64,000 bases of DNA, from NCBI GenBank assembly GCA_905182575.1, contig CAJJCA010000004.1, forward strand, positions 1 through 64,000, given 5' to 3'. The notes beneath the pieces were generated by a model. It did no database searches, was not told where the DNA came from, and was given only the letters and a program-made list of their open reading frames with translations. Positions 45,335 through 56,103 of this stretch are shown here, piece after piece; positions within the stretch are counted from its first letter, which is position 1, and each line of letters begins with the position of its first letter. The translations under genes were made by a program, and so were the position numbers. This stretch comes from an uncultured Flavobacteriaceae bacterium (GTDB lineage Bacteria > Bacteroidota > Bacteroidia > Flavobacteriales > Flavobacteriaceae).

Positions 45335-45992
45335 ATGTTTGAATGGACTGATCGATTACAAGCCTCAGGTGACTGGATTACTTTTATTTTATTTATAATT
45401 TTTGTGCTGTTGGCTTTTTTATCTCAGCGGCATTATTCACAATTTAGATTATTTGTGGATATAAGGAATTTGAATAATTATCTAAATATTTATGGAAAGG
45501 ACAAATACTTAAGTCTTTTACATCAGTTCAATTTGATTTTATTTTTCATCTCAATGCTTACCTATGCACTTTATGCTTATTTTTTCTATCAAGAAATATT
45601 AATTTCTTTTTTAGGGGGAATTCAATTTTATGAAATTTTACTTTTCTTATTCAGCTTGGTAATTATTCGATACTTTGTACTGAAAATGATTTTAAACCCC
45701 ATGAAACTAAAAAACACACTTGATCAAGTGTGCTTTAAAAGCCTGACAATTAAGGGGTTAATTGGCATAATGGGCAGTTGCTTTTTGTTACTTTATCACT
45801 TCACTTTTCCTGACAATCATAACTTTATTTTAATAAGTCTTGTAACTTATTTTAGCCTCTTCTTTCATATATCACATAACAATTTATATTGAAATAACAA
45901 GGAAAAAACCTACATATCTGCTTTATATAATTTTATATCTTTGTGGATTCAAAATAGCGCCCTGGCTTTGGCTCTATTTAATATTATATTAG
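45335..45992 (+). CDS. DUF4271 membrane protein (frameshifted near end)
   Basis: A long frame of 185 residues with about five membrane helices (DWITFILFIIFVLLAFLSQR, QFNLILFFISMLTYALYAYF, EILLFLFSLVIIRYFVLKMI), then a stop at 45892. The missing last helix is seen in another frame as TYLLYIILYLCGFKIAPWLW, ending at 45992. That matches the usual DUF4271 terminus, so one indel lies near 45880. Family function is unknown. It is followed by hemD, its usual neighbour. Confidence 0.82.
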
Positions 45993-46018
45993 GCCAAGAG
46001 GTAATTAAATTTAAACAT

Positions 46019-46762
46019 ATGAAAGTGAAAACCATTTTGGTTTCGCAACCTGAGCCTGCGAGTGACAAATCCCCTTACGCACGTTTAAAAGAAAAACACA
46101 AACTAAAAATTGATTTTCGTCCTTTCATTCATGTTGAGGGCATGTCTGCGAAGGAGGTTAGGAAACAAAAAATTAATTTTTCTGAATTTAATAATATTAT
46201 CCTCACCAGCCGGAACGCTGTTGATCATTTTTTCAGACTGACTGAAGAAATGCGCTATAAAGTTCCAGATTCCACAAAATACTTCTGTCAATCAGAAGCC
46301 GTCGCTTACTATCTTCAAAAATATGTGGTTTATCGCAAGAGGAAGATTTATGTGGGCGAAAAAAGTGTAGCAGATTTGGAGTCTGTGTTTAAGAAGTTTG
46401 AAATTGAAAAATTCATGCTACCCACCTCGGATGTTGACAATCCGAAGATTCCTAACATTCTAGATGAAATCGGAGTTAAGTGGCAACGCGCACAGCTTTA
46501 CAGAACCAAAGTAAGTGACCTCTCGGATCTAAGGGATGTATACTATGATATTTTAGTGTTTTTCAGTCCTTCGGGAATCGAATCTCTGTTGCATAACTTT
46601 CCTGATTTTGAACAAAAAGATACAATGATAGCAGCTTATGGTAATGCTACTGTCAATGCTGCAAAAGCTGCAAACCTAAGGGTCGATATAAATGCGCCCA
46701 GTCCTGAAACCCCCTCAATGAGCATGGCCATTGAAAAACATATTGTTGGACTCGGTAAATAA
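46019..46762 (+). CDS. hemD: uroporphyrinogen-III synthase
   Basis: 247 residues from MKVKTILVSQPEPASDKSPY. Cyclises hydroxymethylbilane to uroporphyrinogen III in heme synthesis. Family features are ARLKEKHKLKIDFRPFIHVE, FNNIILTSRNAVDHFFR (Tyr/Ser-rich cleft), KFMLPTSDVDNPKIPNILDE, YDILVFFSPSGIESLLHNFP and a final AYGNATVNAAKAANL. A longer upstream frame start overlaps the DUF4271 coding end and is not used. Assigned from fold pattern and context, since HemD sequences vary widely. Confidence 0.88.
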   Translation: MKVKTILVSQPEPASDKSPYARLKEKHKLKIDFRPFIHVEGMSAKEVRKQKINFSEFNNIILTSRNAVDHFFRLTEEMRYKVPDSTKYFCQSEAVAYYLQKYVVYRKRKIYVGEKSVADLESVFKKFEIEKFMLPTSDVDNPKIPNILDEIGVKWQRAQLYRTKVSDLSDLRDVYYDILVFFSPSGIESLLHNFPDFEQKDTMIAAYGNATVNAAKAANLRVDINAPSPETPSMSMAIEKHIVGLGK

Positions 46763-46773
46763 TCTTAGGGAGT

Positions 46774-47142
46774 TTAAGCCTTTATTGATTTAATAAGTAA
46801 AAAGAACCAACCAAAAATAAGTAATGTTCCTCCTATGGGTGTTATTGGACCGATCCAAGATAGGTCTACTTTCATCACGGACTGGAGGGACAAAAAGAAG
46901 ATGCTGAAAGAAAATAGTATTGTTCCCCAAAAGAAGAATCTAAAAATCCACTTCTTGTCTTCTATTTGCATTACAGAAACCAACAGCAAAGCCAACCCGT
47001 GATACATCATGTATCGGGCACCTGTTTCAAAAGAATGTAATGACGTTTCAGTTAACAATATTTTTAAAAGGTGACTTGCAAAAGCGCCCAAAACAACTGA
47101 AAGTAAAGCGAAAACTGCTCCTGCTATTCTGATTTTTTTCAT
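46774..47142 (-). CDS. DUF423 membrane protein (YgdD-like)
   Basis: 122 residues with four predicted membrane helices. Start IRIAGAVFALLSVVLGAFAS with the HLLK that follows, GARYMMYHGLALLLVSVM, IFFLSLQSVM and GPITPIGGTLLIFGWFFLLI are all characteristic of DUF423. No known function. Convergent with hemD. Confidence 0.93.
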   Translation of the reverse strand: MKKIRIAGAVFALLSVVLGAFASHLLKILLTETSLHSFETGARYMMYHGLALLLVSVMQIEDKKWIFRFFFWGTILFSFSIFFLSLQSVMKVDLSWIGPITPIGGTLLIFGWFFLLIKSIKA

Positions 47143-47236
47143 TTAACTAATTTAAATTTAAAAAATATAAATTATAAAAAGGAATTCGCTTATATTTATT
47201 AACCAAATATAGGATTTTGATTAAAAATTTATAACA

Positions 47237-47707
47237 ATGAAAATAACTAATGAAGAAATTTTAATAGATGGCTTAGATAAGATTATTCTTCGAGCGCTTA
47301 TGAATGATGCAAGAAAATCAATTAATGAAATTGCAAAAACCGCTGGTATTTCAGGAGCGGCTGTTCACCAACGTTTAAAAAAACTAGAGCAAGCTCAACT
47401 CATCTCTGGTTCTCAAATCATATTAAACCCCAAGATTTTAGGTTTTAAAACAATGGCTTTTATTGGGATTTACTTGGATAAAGCCATCCGAAATACTGAA
47501 GCAGTAAAGCAACTCGAAAAAATACCCGAAGTGATCGAATGTCATTACACCACAGGAAACTGGAGTGTGTTAATTAAAATATTGTGTAAAGACAATGAGC
47601 ACCTAATGGGACTTTTAAATCATAAAATACAATCCATAGAGGGTGTTTCAAGAACGGAGACTTTTATTTCTTTAAATCAACAGATTAAAAGACAAATTCA
47701 GATTTAA
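47237..47707 (+). CDS. Lrp/AsnC family transcriptional regulator
   Basis: 156 residues. N-terminal winged HTH: IDGLDKIILRALMNDARKSI with EIAKTAGISGAAVHQRLKKL. C-terminal RAM/AsnC ligand domain: GFKTMAFIGIYLDKAIRN, IPEVIECHYTTGNWSVLIKI and the HLMGLLNHKIQSIEGVSRTE segment. It probably senses an amino acid and regulates metabolism or transport. It ends against the SemiSWEET stop (convergent). Confidence 0.92.
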   Translation: MKITNEEILIDGLDKIILRALMNDARKSINEIAKTAGISGAAVHQRLKKLEQAQLISGSQIILNPKILGFKTMAFIGIYLDKAIRNTEAVKQLEKIPEVIECHYTTGNWSVLIKILCKDNEHLMGLLNHKIQSIEGVSRTETFISLNQQIKRQIQI

Positions 47708-47976
47708 TCATTTTTTCTGTTTTTAAGCGTCAAGAAGATGATCACAACTTGTAAAATCCCTGAGAGTATGTTGGCGGCAATAACTGCAATGCTATTGATT
47801 AAAATGCCATAGGCCAACCAAATAATAATTCCGACAAGCATGCAAACATACATTGAAAGCGACACTCCGTTTGAGCTTCGATTTTTCCATATTTTAACAA
47901 CTTGAGGCACAAAAGCAAGAGTGGTGAACGTGGCTCCTACTAAGCCAACAACTTCAACTAGAATGTCATTACTCAT
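47704..47976 (-). CDS. SemiSWEET sugar transporter
   Basis: 90 residues, three membrane helices with the PQ-loop motif in VEVVGLVGATFTTLAFVPQV, followed by VKIWKNRSSNGVSLSMYVCM and LSGILQVVIIFLTLK. A single triple-helix bundle that works as a homodimer to move sugars down a gradient. Its start codon overlaps the leuS stop. Intact. Confidence 0.92.
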   Translation of the reverse strand: MSNDILVEVVGLVGATFTTLAFVPQVVKIWKNRSSNGVSLSMYVCMLVGIIIWLAYGILINSIAVIAANILSGILQVVIIFLTLKNRKND

Positions 47977-50784
47977 TAGATCACTATATTTATTATTTTC
48001 CCTGGGACAACAATTATCTTTTTCGGAGGATTTCCTTGAAGTTGATTTTGAGTTCTCTCCTCGTTAATCACTATCTCTTTAATTTCATCTATGCTTAAGC
48101 TTAATGAAAGCTTTAAAGTAAAACGCATCTTTCCATTAAATGAAACTGGATAATCTTTGGTTGTTTCTGTCACATGAGAGGGATCGAATAAAGGAAACGG
48201 CTCGAATTCAATACTTTTAGAGTGTCCCAAAACTGACCATAGTTCCTCACTGAAATGTGGTGCAAAAGGGGAAAGAAGAACTATAAATGGTGCTAGAATT
48301 TCACGGTTTGAGCATTTCAAAGCACTCAATTCATTAACGCAAATCATAAAAGTACTGATGCAAGTATTAAAAGAATAACGCTCAATATCATCGGTTACCT
48401 TCTTTATGGTTTGGTGCAAAATCTTATAAGCTTCAGGCGAAGGCTTATTGTTAGTAACAATAAGTTTTTCTTGATCATAAAACAAGCGCCACGTTTTTTT
48501 TAGAAAATTATGTACACCGCTTATTCCAGCAGTATTCCAAGGCTTGTCTTGTTCTATAGGCCCTAAAAACATTTCATACATCCGCAAGGTGTCTGCCCCG
48601 TAGGTTTCACATATTTCATCAGGATTGACCACATTATATTTCGACTTGGACATTTTTTCAACTTCTCTACCTACAATATATTTCCCTTCCTCAAGAATGA
48701 AATTGGACTGTTCAAAATCTTTTTGCCATGCTTTAACTTTTTCAATATCCAATTCGTTATTTGAATTAACGAATGACACATCAACATGAATGGGCTCGAC
48801 TTCTTGCCCTTTTATTAATCCTTTTGAAATAAAATCTTGAGTTCCTTTTTTACGATAAATAAAGGCTGAATTTCCAAGAATCATACCTTGATTGATCAAT
48901 TTTTTAGCATATTCTTCTACAGGTAAATATCCACGATCATAAAGGAATTTTTGCCAAAACCTAGAATACAACAAATGTCCTGTTGCATGTTCGCCACCTC
49001 CGAGGTATAGGTCGACATCTTGCCAATAATTTAAGGCCCTATTTCCAACAAAACCCTCTTCATTTTGAGCATCCATATAGCGAATGAAATACCAAGAACT
49101 CCCTGCCCAACCTGGCATGGTGTTTAATTCCAATGGGAAAATGGTTTCATTATCAATTTCGTCTAGGCTAACGACAAGCCAAGGCAGTGTTCCAAGCCCA
49201 ATCTTTTGCATTGCCCAAAGGTGGCTTCCCGTCTTCGGTTGGTAAATATTTCTCAACTTCTGGTAATTTAAGCGGTAAATGTTCTGCTTTAAGCGGAAAT
49301 GGAATTCCAGACTTAAAATAGATTGGAATGGGTTCCCCCCAATATCTCTGACGACTAAAAACAGCATCTCTCAGACGAAAGTTAACAGTTCCTTTTCCAG
49401 CGTTTAATTCTTAGACGTATAATGCTTTTTTTTACTGCTTTTAATAAGGAAGACCATTTAAGAAATCTGAATTTATAAGTCCAACAGAGGCTTTTTCGGT
49501 ATAGGCAGACTCCGAAATATCAATTTGATCGAAAATATTAATAATGGGTATGTCAAAATATTTTGCAAAATCATAGTCGCGCTGGTCTCCGCAAGGAACA
49601 GCCATAACCGCTCCTGTTCCATAGCCCGCTAAGACATACTCACCAATCCATATTTGAACTTTTTCTTTGGTAAAAGGGTGAATGGCATAAGCTCCTGTAA
49701 AAACACCACTAATATTTTTCACCTCTGATTGACGTTCTCGATCAGACTTTTTAGCAGCCTCAAGGATATAATTTTCTACAGCGCCTCTTTGCTCGGCAGT
49801 TGTTATTTTTTGAACCAATTCATGCTCTGGAGCTAGTGTCATAAAAGTGACACCAAAAATAGTATCGGGTCTTGTTGTGAAAACTTCAAGTCGATCTTGA
49901 TATTTTTCAACATCAAAATAAACAGAAGCTCCAATAGATTTTCCAATCCAATTTCTCTGCATTTCCTTTAAAGAATCTGACCAATCTAATGTATTTAAAC
50001 CTTCGAGCAATCGATTGGCATAGGCGCCAATTCGCATGCTCCATTGTCTCATTTTCTTTTTTGTAACAGGGTGACCTCCTCGTTCAGAAACACCATTTAT
50101 GATTTCATCATTAGCAAGAACTGTCCCTAATGCTGAACACCAGTTCACTTCCGTATCAGATAAATAAGTTAATCTGTATTTTAATAAAACCTCCTCCTTT
50201 TCTAATGCTCCCATAGCATTCCACTCGTCTGGCACTAAATTCAGGAATATTATTATCGCAATTGGCGTTAACATTTATATTTCCTTCCGCTTCAAAACTT
50301 GCAATCAATTTACTTATCGGCTTGGCTTTATCGTCATCTAAACAATAATAGGAATCAAAAAGTAATAAAAAAATCCATTGCGTCCACCGATAATAATCTG
50401 GGCTAGAAGTCTGCAATTCCCTACTCCAATCAAACGAAAATCCCATTTGATCGAGTTGATGCAATGTTTGATATTTGTTGCTGTAGTTTTCGCTGGGTGT
50501 TGGCCGGTTTGTATGGCATATTGTTCAGCTGGGAGCCCAAAAGAATCGTATCCCTGAGGATGCAGCACATTAAATCCCTTATGTCGCTTAAATCGCGCTA
50601 CTATATCACTTGCGATATATCCCAGCGGATGTCCAACATGCAATCCTGCTCCGGAAGGATAAGGAAACATGTCTAAGACATAATATTTAGGTTTATCACT
50701 TTGGTTTTCAGCTTTAAAGGTTTGTTGAACAGACCAGAAATTTTGCCATTTTTTTTCAATTTTTTGAAAATCGTATATCACCAC
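47976..50784 (-). CDS. leuS: leucyl-tRNA synthetase (three or more frameshifts)
   Basis: Class Ia synthetase of about 930 residues. N-terminal HIGH region [18 protein letters not shown]. Then KWDFRLIG and [18 protein letters not shown]. The editing (CP1) domain contains [20 protein letters not shown] and [19 protein letters not shown]. Then [19 protein letters not shown], the leucine-specific region, KMSKS as [18 protein letters not shown], and the C-terminal anticodon-binding parts. Frames break near 50430, 50260 and 49370-49450. Charging tRNA-Leu is essential, so the breaks are very likely sequence errors. Confidence 0.9.
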
Positions 50785-50902
50785 CTTGTATGTTTATGAA
50801 TCCGTAAAAATACGTTTATTGAATGAAAGGAAAAAAGTTTATGTCTCCCTTCATTATTTTTTAAAACGGGTTTCCTATTTTTACTTAAAATTTCTAAATA
50901 TT

Positions 50903-51743
50903 TTGAAACAAAAACCTGAAGAAAAATATTATAAACGCCGATTGATTTCAAGTTACTTTTCTGTGGTATTAAGCATCACTTTGGTTTTGTTTTTAATTGG
51001 GATCTTGGGCTTATTACTTGTAAGAGATAGCAAAACAGGATTAATCTTAAATGGAGCAACTGTGAGTATTCAAGATTCTGAGGGTAATATTTTTGGAACA
51101 AAAATTTCTAATTCCGAAGGCGTTGTTGAATACATTATCGAATGTGATGTTGACACTAAACTTGTGGGATCTAAAATAGATTACGAGAGTGGATCTACCA
51201 CAGTAGCTGGAACCAGTGAAGAAGAGGTTTCTGCCGAACTATTACTAACTCCAATAGAAGAAATTAATACATATTTGGCGAATTATAGCTACATAAATGA
51301 AGTCAATTACGATCAACCCTTACTGGAATTATTAGACGAAAACATCAAGAAAATAACTTATTGGATGCTTTTCGCGAGTCTTATTTTCGTCTTGGTTGCC
51401 GTCTTATTGATCAACAGTTCTATCCGGCTTTCGATCTACTCCTAAAAGGTTCATAATTAAAACAATGCAATTGGTGGGAGCTACCAAAAGTTTTATCAGA
51501 AAACCATTCATTAAGACCAACATTTTAATGAGTTTTATTGGTTCTTTAATGGCCTTGCTTGCACTCAGTGGTGTAATCTATGAAATGAACAAACGCTTTC
51601 CTGAATTGCAGATTTTAAACAACCCCCTCGAACCAGCGCTTATTTTTGTTAGCGTTTTCTTTTTAGGATTGGGGATCACACTAATTAGCACTTTATTTGC
51701 AATGCAACGCTACCTTAATCTCAAATCTGACGCTGTATATTAA
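50903..51743 (+). CDS. ftsX: cell division protein FtsX with an atypical extracellular domain (frameshifted)
   Basis: Start TTG at 50903 (LKQKPEEKYYKRRLISSYF). TM1 (SVVLSITLVLFLIGILGLLL) and the later part (NEVNYDQPLLELLDENIKKI, VLLINSSIRLSIY, then after an indel near 51443 KRFIIKTMQLVGATKSFIRK and three helices) are normal FtsX. Between them, residues about 41-120 (51023-51262) read RDSKTGLILNGATVSIQDSE and continue as a carboxypeptidase-regulatory-like domain up to AELLLTPIEEI, in place of the usual extracellular loop. FtsX partners FtsE to control peptidoglycan hydrolases. Total about 280 residues, near family length. Confidence 0.8.
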
Positions 51744-51752
51744 ATCAATTAT

Positions 51753-51998
51753 ATGAGTAAGATTAAAGCCAAAAAACAATTATTGTTTGGAAAGAGAAAT
51801 TATAGATTCTTGATGTTTTCCATCCTATTAATCACACTCGGATTTATTTTAATGTCAGGCGGAGGAAGTGATGATCCAAATGTTTTTAATCCTGAAATAT
51901 TTAATTTCCGAAGGATTCGTTTGGCGCCAACTGTCATCCTTGTTGGATTTGCCATGGCAATCTACGCCATACTTACAGCACCAAAGAAAAGTAAATGA
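51753..51998 (+). CDS. DUF3098 membrane protein
   Basis: 81 residues with two membrane helices: NYRFLMFSILLITLGFILMS, then a short loop GGGSDDPNVFNPEIFNFRRI, and PTVILVGFAMAIYAIL. This small family is always between ftsX and uppP in Flavobacteriia, as here. Function unknown. Overlaps uppP by 4 bases. Confidence 0.93.
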   Translation: MSKIKAKKQLLFGKRNYRFLMFSILLITLGFILMSGGGSDDPNVFNPEIFNFRRIRLAPTVILVGFAMAIYAILTAPKKSK

Positions 51999-52783
51999 GT
52001 TTATTTGAAAGCCTAATCCTTGGAATTATCCAAGGACTCACAGAGTTCCTGCCGGTTTCTTCAAGTGGTCATCTTGAGATTTTTAAAGAAATATTTGGTA
52101 GTGACTACCAGCCAAAGGAGAGCCTATTAATCACAATAACGCTTCATGCGGCTACGGCAATGAGCACTCTGTTTTATTTTAGAAAAGACATCGGTTTTAT
52201 ATTTAAAGAATTGTTGCGATTTGAAAAAAGTGAAAGTTTATATTTTGCACTTAAAATTATATTGTCAATGATTCCTGCGGTTATTGTTGGACTATTTTTT
52301 GAAGATTTTATTGCAAGTTTATTTGACGAAAACCTTTTGCTGGTTGGTTTTATGTTACTAATCACAGCCTTTTTATTATTTCAAGCAGATCGCATTAGTA
52401 AAAACAACAAACCCTTGAATTATCGTTCTGCCCTATTAATCGGAGTCATACAAGCGATTGCAATTCTTCCAGGGATTTCAAGAAGTGGTGCGACGATTGC
52501 TTTGGCAGTTTTGCTCGGTATTGATCGAGAAAGAGCGGCTAGATTTTCTTTTCTAATGGTCATTCCTCTTATTTTTGGAAGCATGGTGAATCGCCTTTTA
52601 AAAATCGATTCTGTTACTCAGTCTTTAGATTTATTTTCCCTTTTGGTTGGGTTTATTACAGCATTTATTACTGGAATTTTTGCTTGCAAATGGATGATTG
52701 CACTCGTTAAGAAAAGCCAATTGAAATACTTTAGTTTTTACTGCATCGTTGTGGGTGTTATTGCAATTGTCTATGCATTCTAA
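51995..52783 (+). CDS. uppP: undecaprenyl-diphosphatase
   Basis: 262 residues, multi-helix membrane phosphatase recycling undecaprenyl diphosphate in wall synthesis. Motifs are GIIQGLTEFLPVSSSGHLEI (catalytic Glu and Ser) and the second half GISRSGATIALAVLLGIDRE, RAARFSFLMVIPLIFG. Intact. The end overlaps the truB start by 11 bases. Confidence 0.96.
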   Translation: MSLFESLILGIIQGLTEFLPVSSSGHLEIFKEIFGSDYQPKESLLITITLHAATAMSTLFYFRKDIGFIFKELLRFEKSESLYFALKIILSMIPAVIVGLFFEDFIASLFDENLLLVGFMLLITAFLLFQADRISKNNKPLNYRSALLIGVIQAIAILPGISRSGATIALAVLLGIDRERAARFSFLMVIPLIFGSMVNRLLKIDSVTQSLDLFSLLVGFITAFITGIFACKWMIALVKKSQLKYFSFYCIVVGVIAIVYAF

Positions 52784-53483
52784 ATTAGAATTTAACGAAG
52801 CTTCAGTAATCGAAGGAGAATTACTTTTGATTGATAAACCCCTAAACTGGACTTCTTTTCAGGTCGTTAATAAAATTCGTTGGGAGTTAAAAAACAAGTT
52901 TGGCATTAAAAAGCTAAAAGTGGGACATGCGGGGACTTTAGATCCATTAGCAACAGGTCTTTTGTTGGTGTGTACTGGGAAAATGACTAAGAAAATTTCT
53001 GAGATTCAAGCACTGGTGAAGGAATACACCGGAACATTTACATTGGGAGCTACCACCCCGTCTTATGATCTTGAAACTCCTATTGACGGTACCTTCCCAA
53101 TAGACCACCTCGATGACAATGCCCTAAAGGAAGTCATCAATCAATTTACTGGAGTAGTTGATCAATATCCTCCAGTTTTCTCAGCGATAAAAAAAGATGG
53201 CAGAAGACTCTACGAATACGCCAGAAAGGGAGAAGAAATAAAGATTAACTCGAGACAGGTTGAAATTTTAGCATTTGAACTAACAGAAATCAAGCTGCCC
53301 ACAATAGATTTTTATGTAAAATGCTCAAAAGGCACCTACATCAGGTCTTTGGCCAATGATTATGGAAAAGCCTTAGGGTCAGGCGCTCATCTGAGTAGTT
53401 TAAGAAGAACCGCTATTGGCTTGCATCGCATTGAAGATGCTTATACTATTGAACAAATTACAGTAGAGCTAGAAGTAATATAA
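52773..53483 (+). CDS. truB: tRNA pseudouridine(55) synthase
   Basis: 236 residues from MHSKLEFNEASVIEGELLLI. The catalytic motif is VGHAGTLDPLATGLLLV with the Asp. Then YTGTFTLGATTPSYDLETP, FTGVVDQYPPVFSAIKKDGR, RLYEYARKGEEIK and GTYIRSLANDYGKALGSGAH. An ATG nine codons upstream lies inside uppP and is not used. Modifies U55 of all elongator tRNAs. Confidence 0.95.
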   Translation: MHSKLEFNEASVIEGELLLIDKPLNWTSFQVVNKIRWELKNKFGIKKLKVGHAGTLDPLATGLLLVCTGKMTKKISEIQALVKEYTGTFTLGATTPSYDLETPIDGTFPIDHLDDNALKEVINQFTGVVDQYPPVFSAIKKDGRRLYEYARKGEEIKINSRQVEILAFELTEIKLPTIDFYVKCSKGTYIRSLANDYGKALGSGAHLSSLRRTAIGLHRIEDAYTIEQITVELEVI

Positions 53484-53545
53484 TCCCAACTTAATAGCTT
53501 TAGATTCTTTGTTTTTTAATAATTTTACCAAAACATACGCTCCCC

Positions 53546-54543
53546 ATGAATTTAACTACGGATGAAATTCAAGAACGTCTTCACAAAAAAGGTTATTTAG
53601 ATTTATCTGTTTCCAAAGATATTGATCTGGTTACCGAAATAAATCGTCTTAAAAAAGAAAAGAACGCAGTAATTCTGGCGCATTATTATCAAGAACCAGA
53701 AATTCAAGAACTTGCTGATTATCTCGGAGACAGTCTTTTTCTTGCCCAAGCTGCAGAAAAAGTTGCTGCGGACATTATCGTTTTTGCGGGGGTGCACTTC
53801 ATGGCGGAGACTGCAAAAATAATCAACCCTAATAAAAAAGTATTGCTCCCTGACTTGAAAGCAGGTTGTTCGCTAGCCGACTCCTGTCCTCCAGATGAAT
53901 TTGAAAAATTTATTTCAAAACATCCCGGTGCTCATGTGGTGACCTACATTAATTGTTCGGCGGAAATAAAAGCATTGAGCACTATTGTTTGCACGTCTAG
54001 TAATGCCGTAAGAATTATAGATTCGATTCCTGAAAATGAAACCATCATTTTTGCACCTGACAGAAACCTAGGACTTTATCTGATAAAAGAAACGGGGAGA
54101 AACATGATATTGTGGGACGGATCATGCATCGTACATGAGGCCTCCTAGAGCCAGAAGAATTGTTGCGCTTGCCAAAGAGCATCCTAAGGCTAAGTTTATC
54201 GCCCATCCTGAAAGTGAATCTCAAGTATTGGATATTGCCCATTATGTTGGGAGCACTTCGGGATTATTAAAATATGTTCAAGAAGATGAAGCAACTTCGT
54301 TTATTGTAGCTACCGAAGCAGGAATTTTACATGAAATGAAAAAATCGCTGCCCTGATAAAACATTTATTCCTGCACCAGTAGAAGACGAAACTTGTGCTT
54401 GTAGTGAGTGTGCATTTATGAAACTCAATACCCTTGAGAAACTCTATTTGTGTCTAGAACACGAACAACCTGAGGTCATTTTATCTCAAGAATTGATAGA
54501 CAAAGCAAAATTACCCATCACACGAATGTTGACTTTAGGTTAA
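53546..54543 (+). CDS. nadA: quinolinate synthase A (frameshifted)
   Basis: 4Fe-4S enzyme condensing iminoaspartate with dihydroxyacetone phosphate. The three cluster Cys regions are present: [26 protein letters not shown] and the final [67 protein letters not shown] and the [20 protein letters not shown] segment are normal. Frame breaks occur near 54145 and 54350. First of the nadABC operon for de novo NAD synthesis. Joined length is about 330 residues. Confidence 0.9.
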
Positions 54544-54547
54544 GCAT

Positions 54548-56103
54548 ATGATTACTAATGTTCTAGTTATCGGCAGTGGAATTTCTGGCTTGACCTATGC
54601 GATTAAGGTAGCAGAAAAAAATCCTGAATTAGGGATCGTTATGATCTCTAAGAATAATCTGTTGGAGAGTAACACACGTTATGCTCAAGGTGGAATTGCG
54701 GTGGTTTCTAATTTTAAAAATGATTCCTTCGAAAAGCACATCTCTGATACTCAAATTGCAGGTGCAGGGAAATGCAACGAAGCTGTTGTCCGATTTGTTG
54801 TTGAGGAAGGGCACGATCGGGTTCAAGAATTGATCGAATGGGGCACGCACTTTGACACAAATAAAAACACACTTCATTTAACCAAAGAAGGAGGACATTC
54901 TGAAAAAAGAATCATCCATAATAAAGATCGGACTGGGCTTGAAATACAACAAACTTTAATCAAAAAAATAAAAACTTTCACTAACATCACTTTGTTAGAG
55001 AACCACACCTTGGTTGATTTAATCACAGATCACCACACTGGGAGTGACTACAAACGTTGTTATGGCGCATACGTCATCTCAAACACCCAACAAGAAATTA
55101 TTAAGATTTCTGCTCAAATCACCATTCTTTCTACCGGGGGTGCTGGGCAATTATTTTCCCACACCACCAACCCTAAGAATGCAACTGGTGATGGTCTTGG
55201 TGCTGCATATCGTGCCAAAGTAAAAATCGAAGGACTGCCCTTTGTTCAATTTCACCCCACTGCCCTATTTCCAAAAATAAAAGACAATACGTTTTTAATT
55301 TCAGAAGCAGCTTCGTGGAGAAGGTGCGCTACTTATAACAAAAAGCGGAAAGCGATTCATGCCTGATTATGACTCAAATGCTGAGCTCGCTCCACGAGAC
55401 ATTGTTGCAAGATCTATCGCACAAGAAATCATAAAATCAGGAGATGACTTTTGTTTACCTTGATTGCAGTACAATCAGTGAAGAGGAATTTCATAATCAT
55501 TTTCCTACGATTCAACAAAGCTGTAATTCTGTAGGAATTAATCCTCCAAAAGATTTCATACCAGTGATCCCTGCTGCACATTATTTCTGTGGCGGATTAG
55601 AAGTTAACGAACAAGGAGAAACAGGACTAAAGGGGCTCTATGCAATTGGTGAATGCAGCCACACTGGGCTTCATGGAGCCAACAGATTGGCTTCAAATTC
55701 TCTGCTCGAATCTTTGGTTTTTTCTCATCGTGCAGCTTTAGATTCTCTAAAGAAGTTAAAAGAAATTCTCCCAAATGATTCTTTTTATGAAGCAATTCCT
55801 GAATGCTCAAGGGCAAGCATCTGATATTGAAATTACCGCTAGAGAAATTGGTAAATTAAAAAAAGAACTGCAAGATGTGATGAGTACCAAGGTGGGTATT
55901 TGCAAAACATTAGGATCTGCATGAGAAGCAGAAATTAGACTTAAAAAAATATTTCTTGAAACCCAAGAAATTTATAAGCAAAACAAATTAACGCTTGACT
56001 TTGTGAATTAAGAAACATGGTCAGTGTTGCTTACCTTATGATCAAACAATCTCAGGAGCTCAACGCTAACGTTGGCGTATTTTACAATCACGATTATGCA
56101 TGA
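54548..56103 (+). CDS. nadB: L-aspartate oxidase (multiply frameshifted)
   Basis: FAD enzyme making iminoaspartate for NadA. FAD loop [34 protein letters not shown], the HTSGREH-like region [36 protein letters not shown] with DGLGAAYRA, and VQFHPTALF. Then, after breaks near 55320-55440, [40 protein letters not shown] and [13 protein letters not shown]. The C-terminal helix domain is broken again (near 55820, an in-frame TGA at 55921-55923 and near 56010) and ends [19 protein letters not shown] at 56103. Overlaps the nadC start. Confidence 0.87.

Noticed and set aside
45941..46018. 26-codon N-terminal extension of hemD (MWIQNSALALALFNIIL...)
   Set aside because: It is the last helix of DUF4271 read in another frame; hemD family members start at MKVKTILVSQ.
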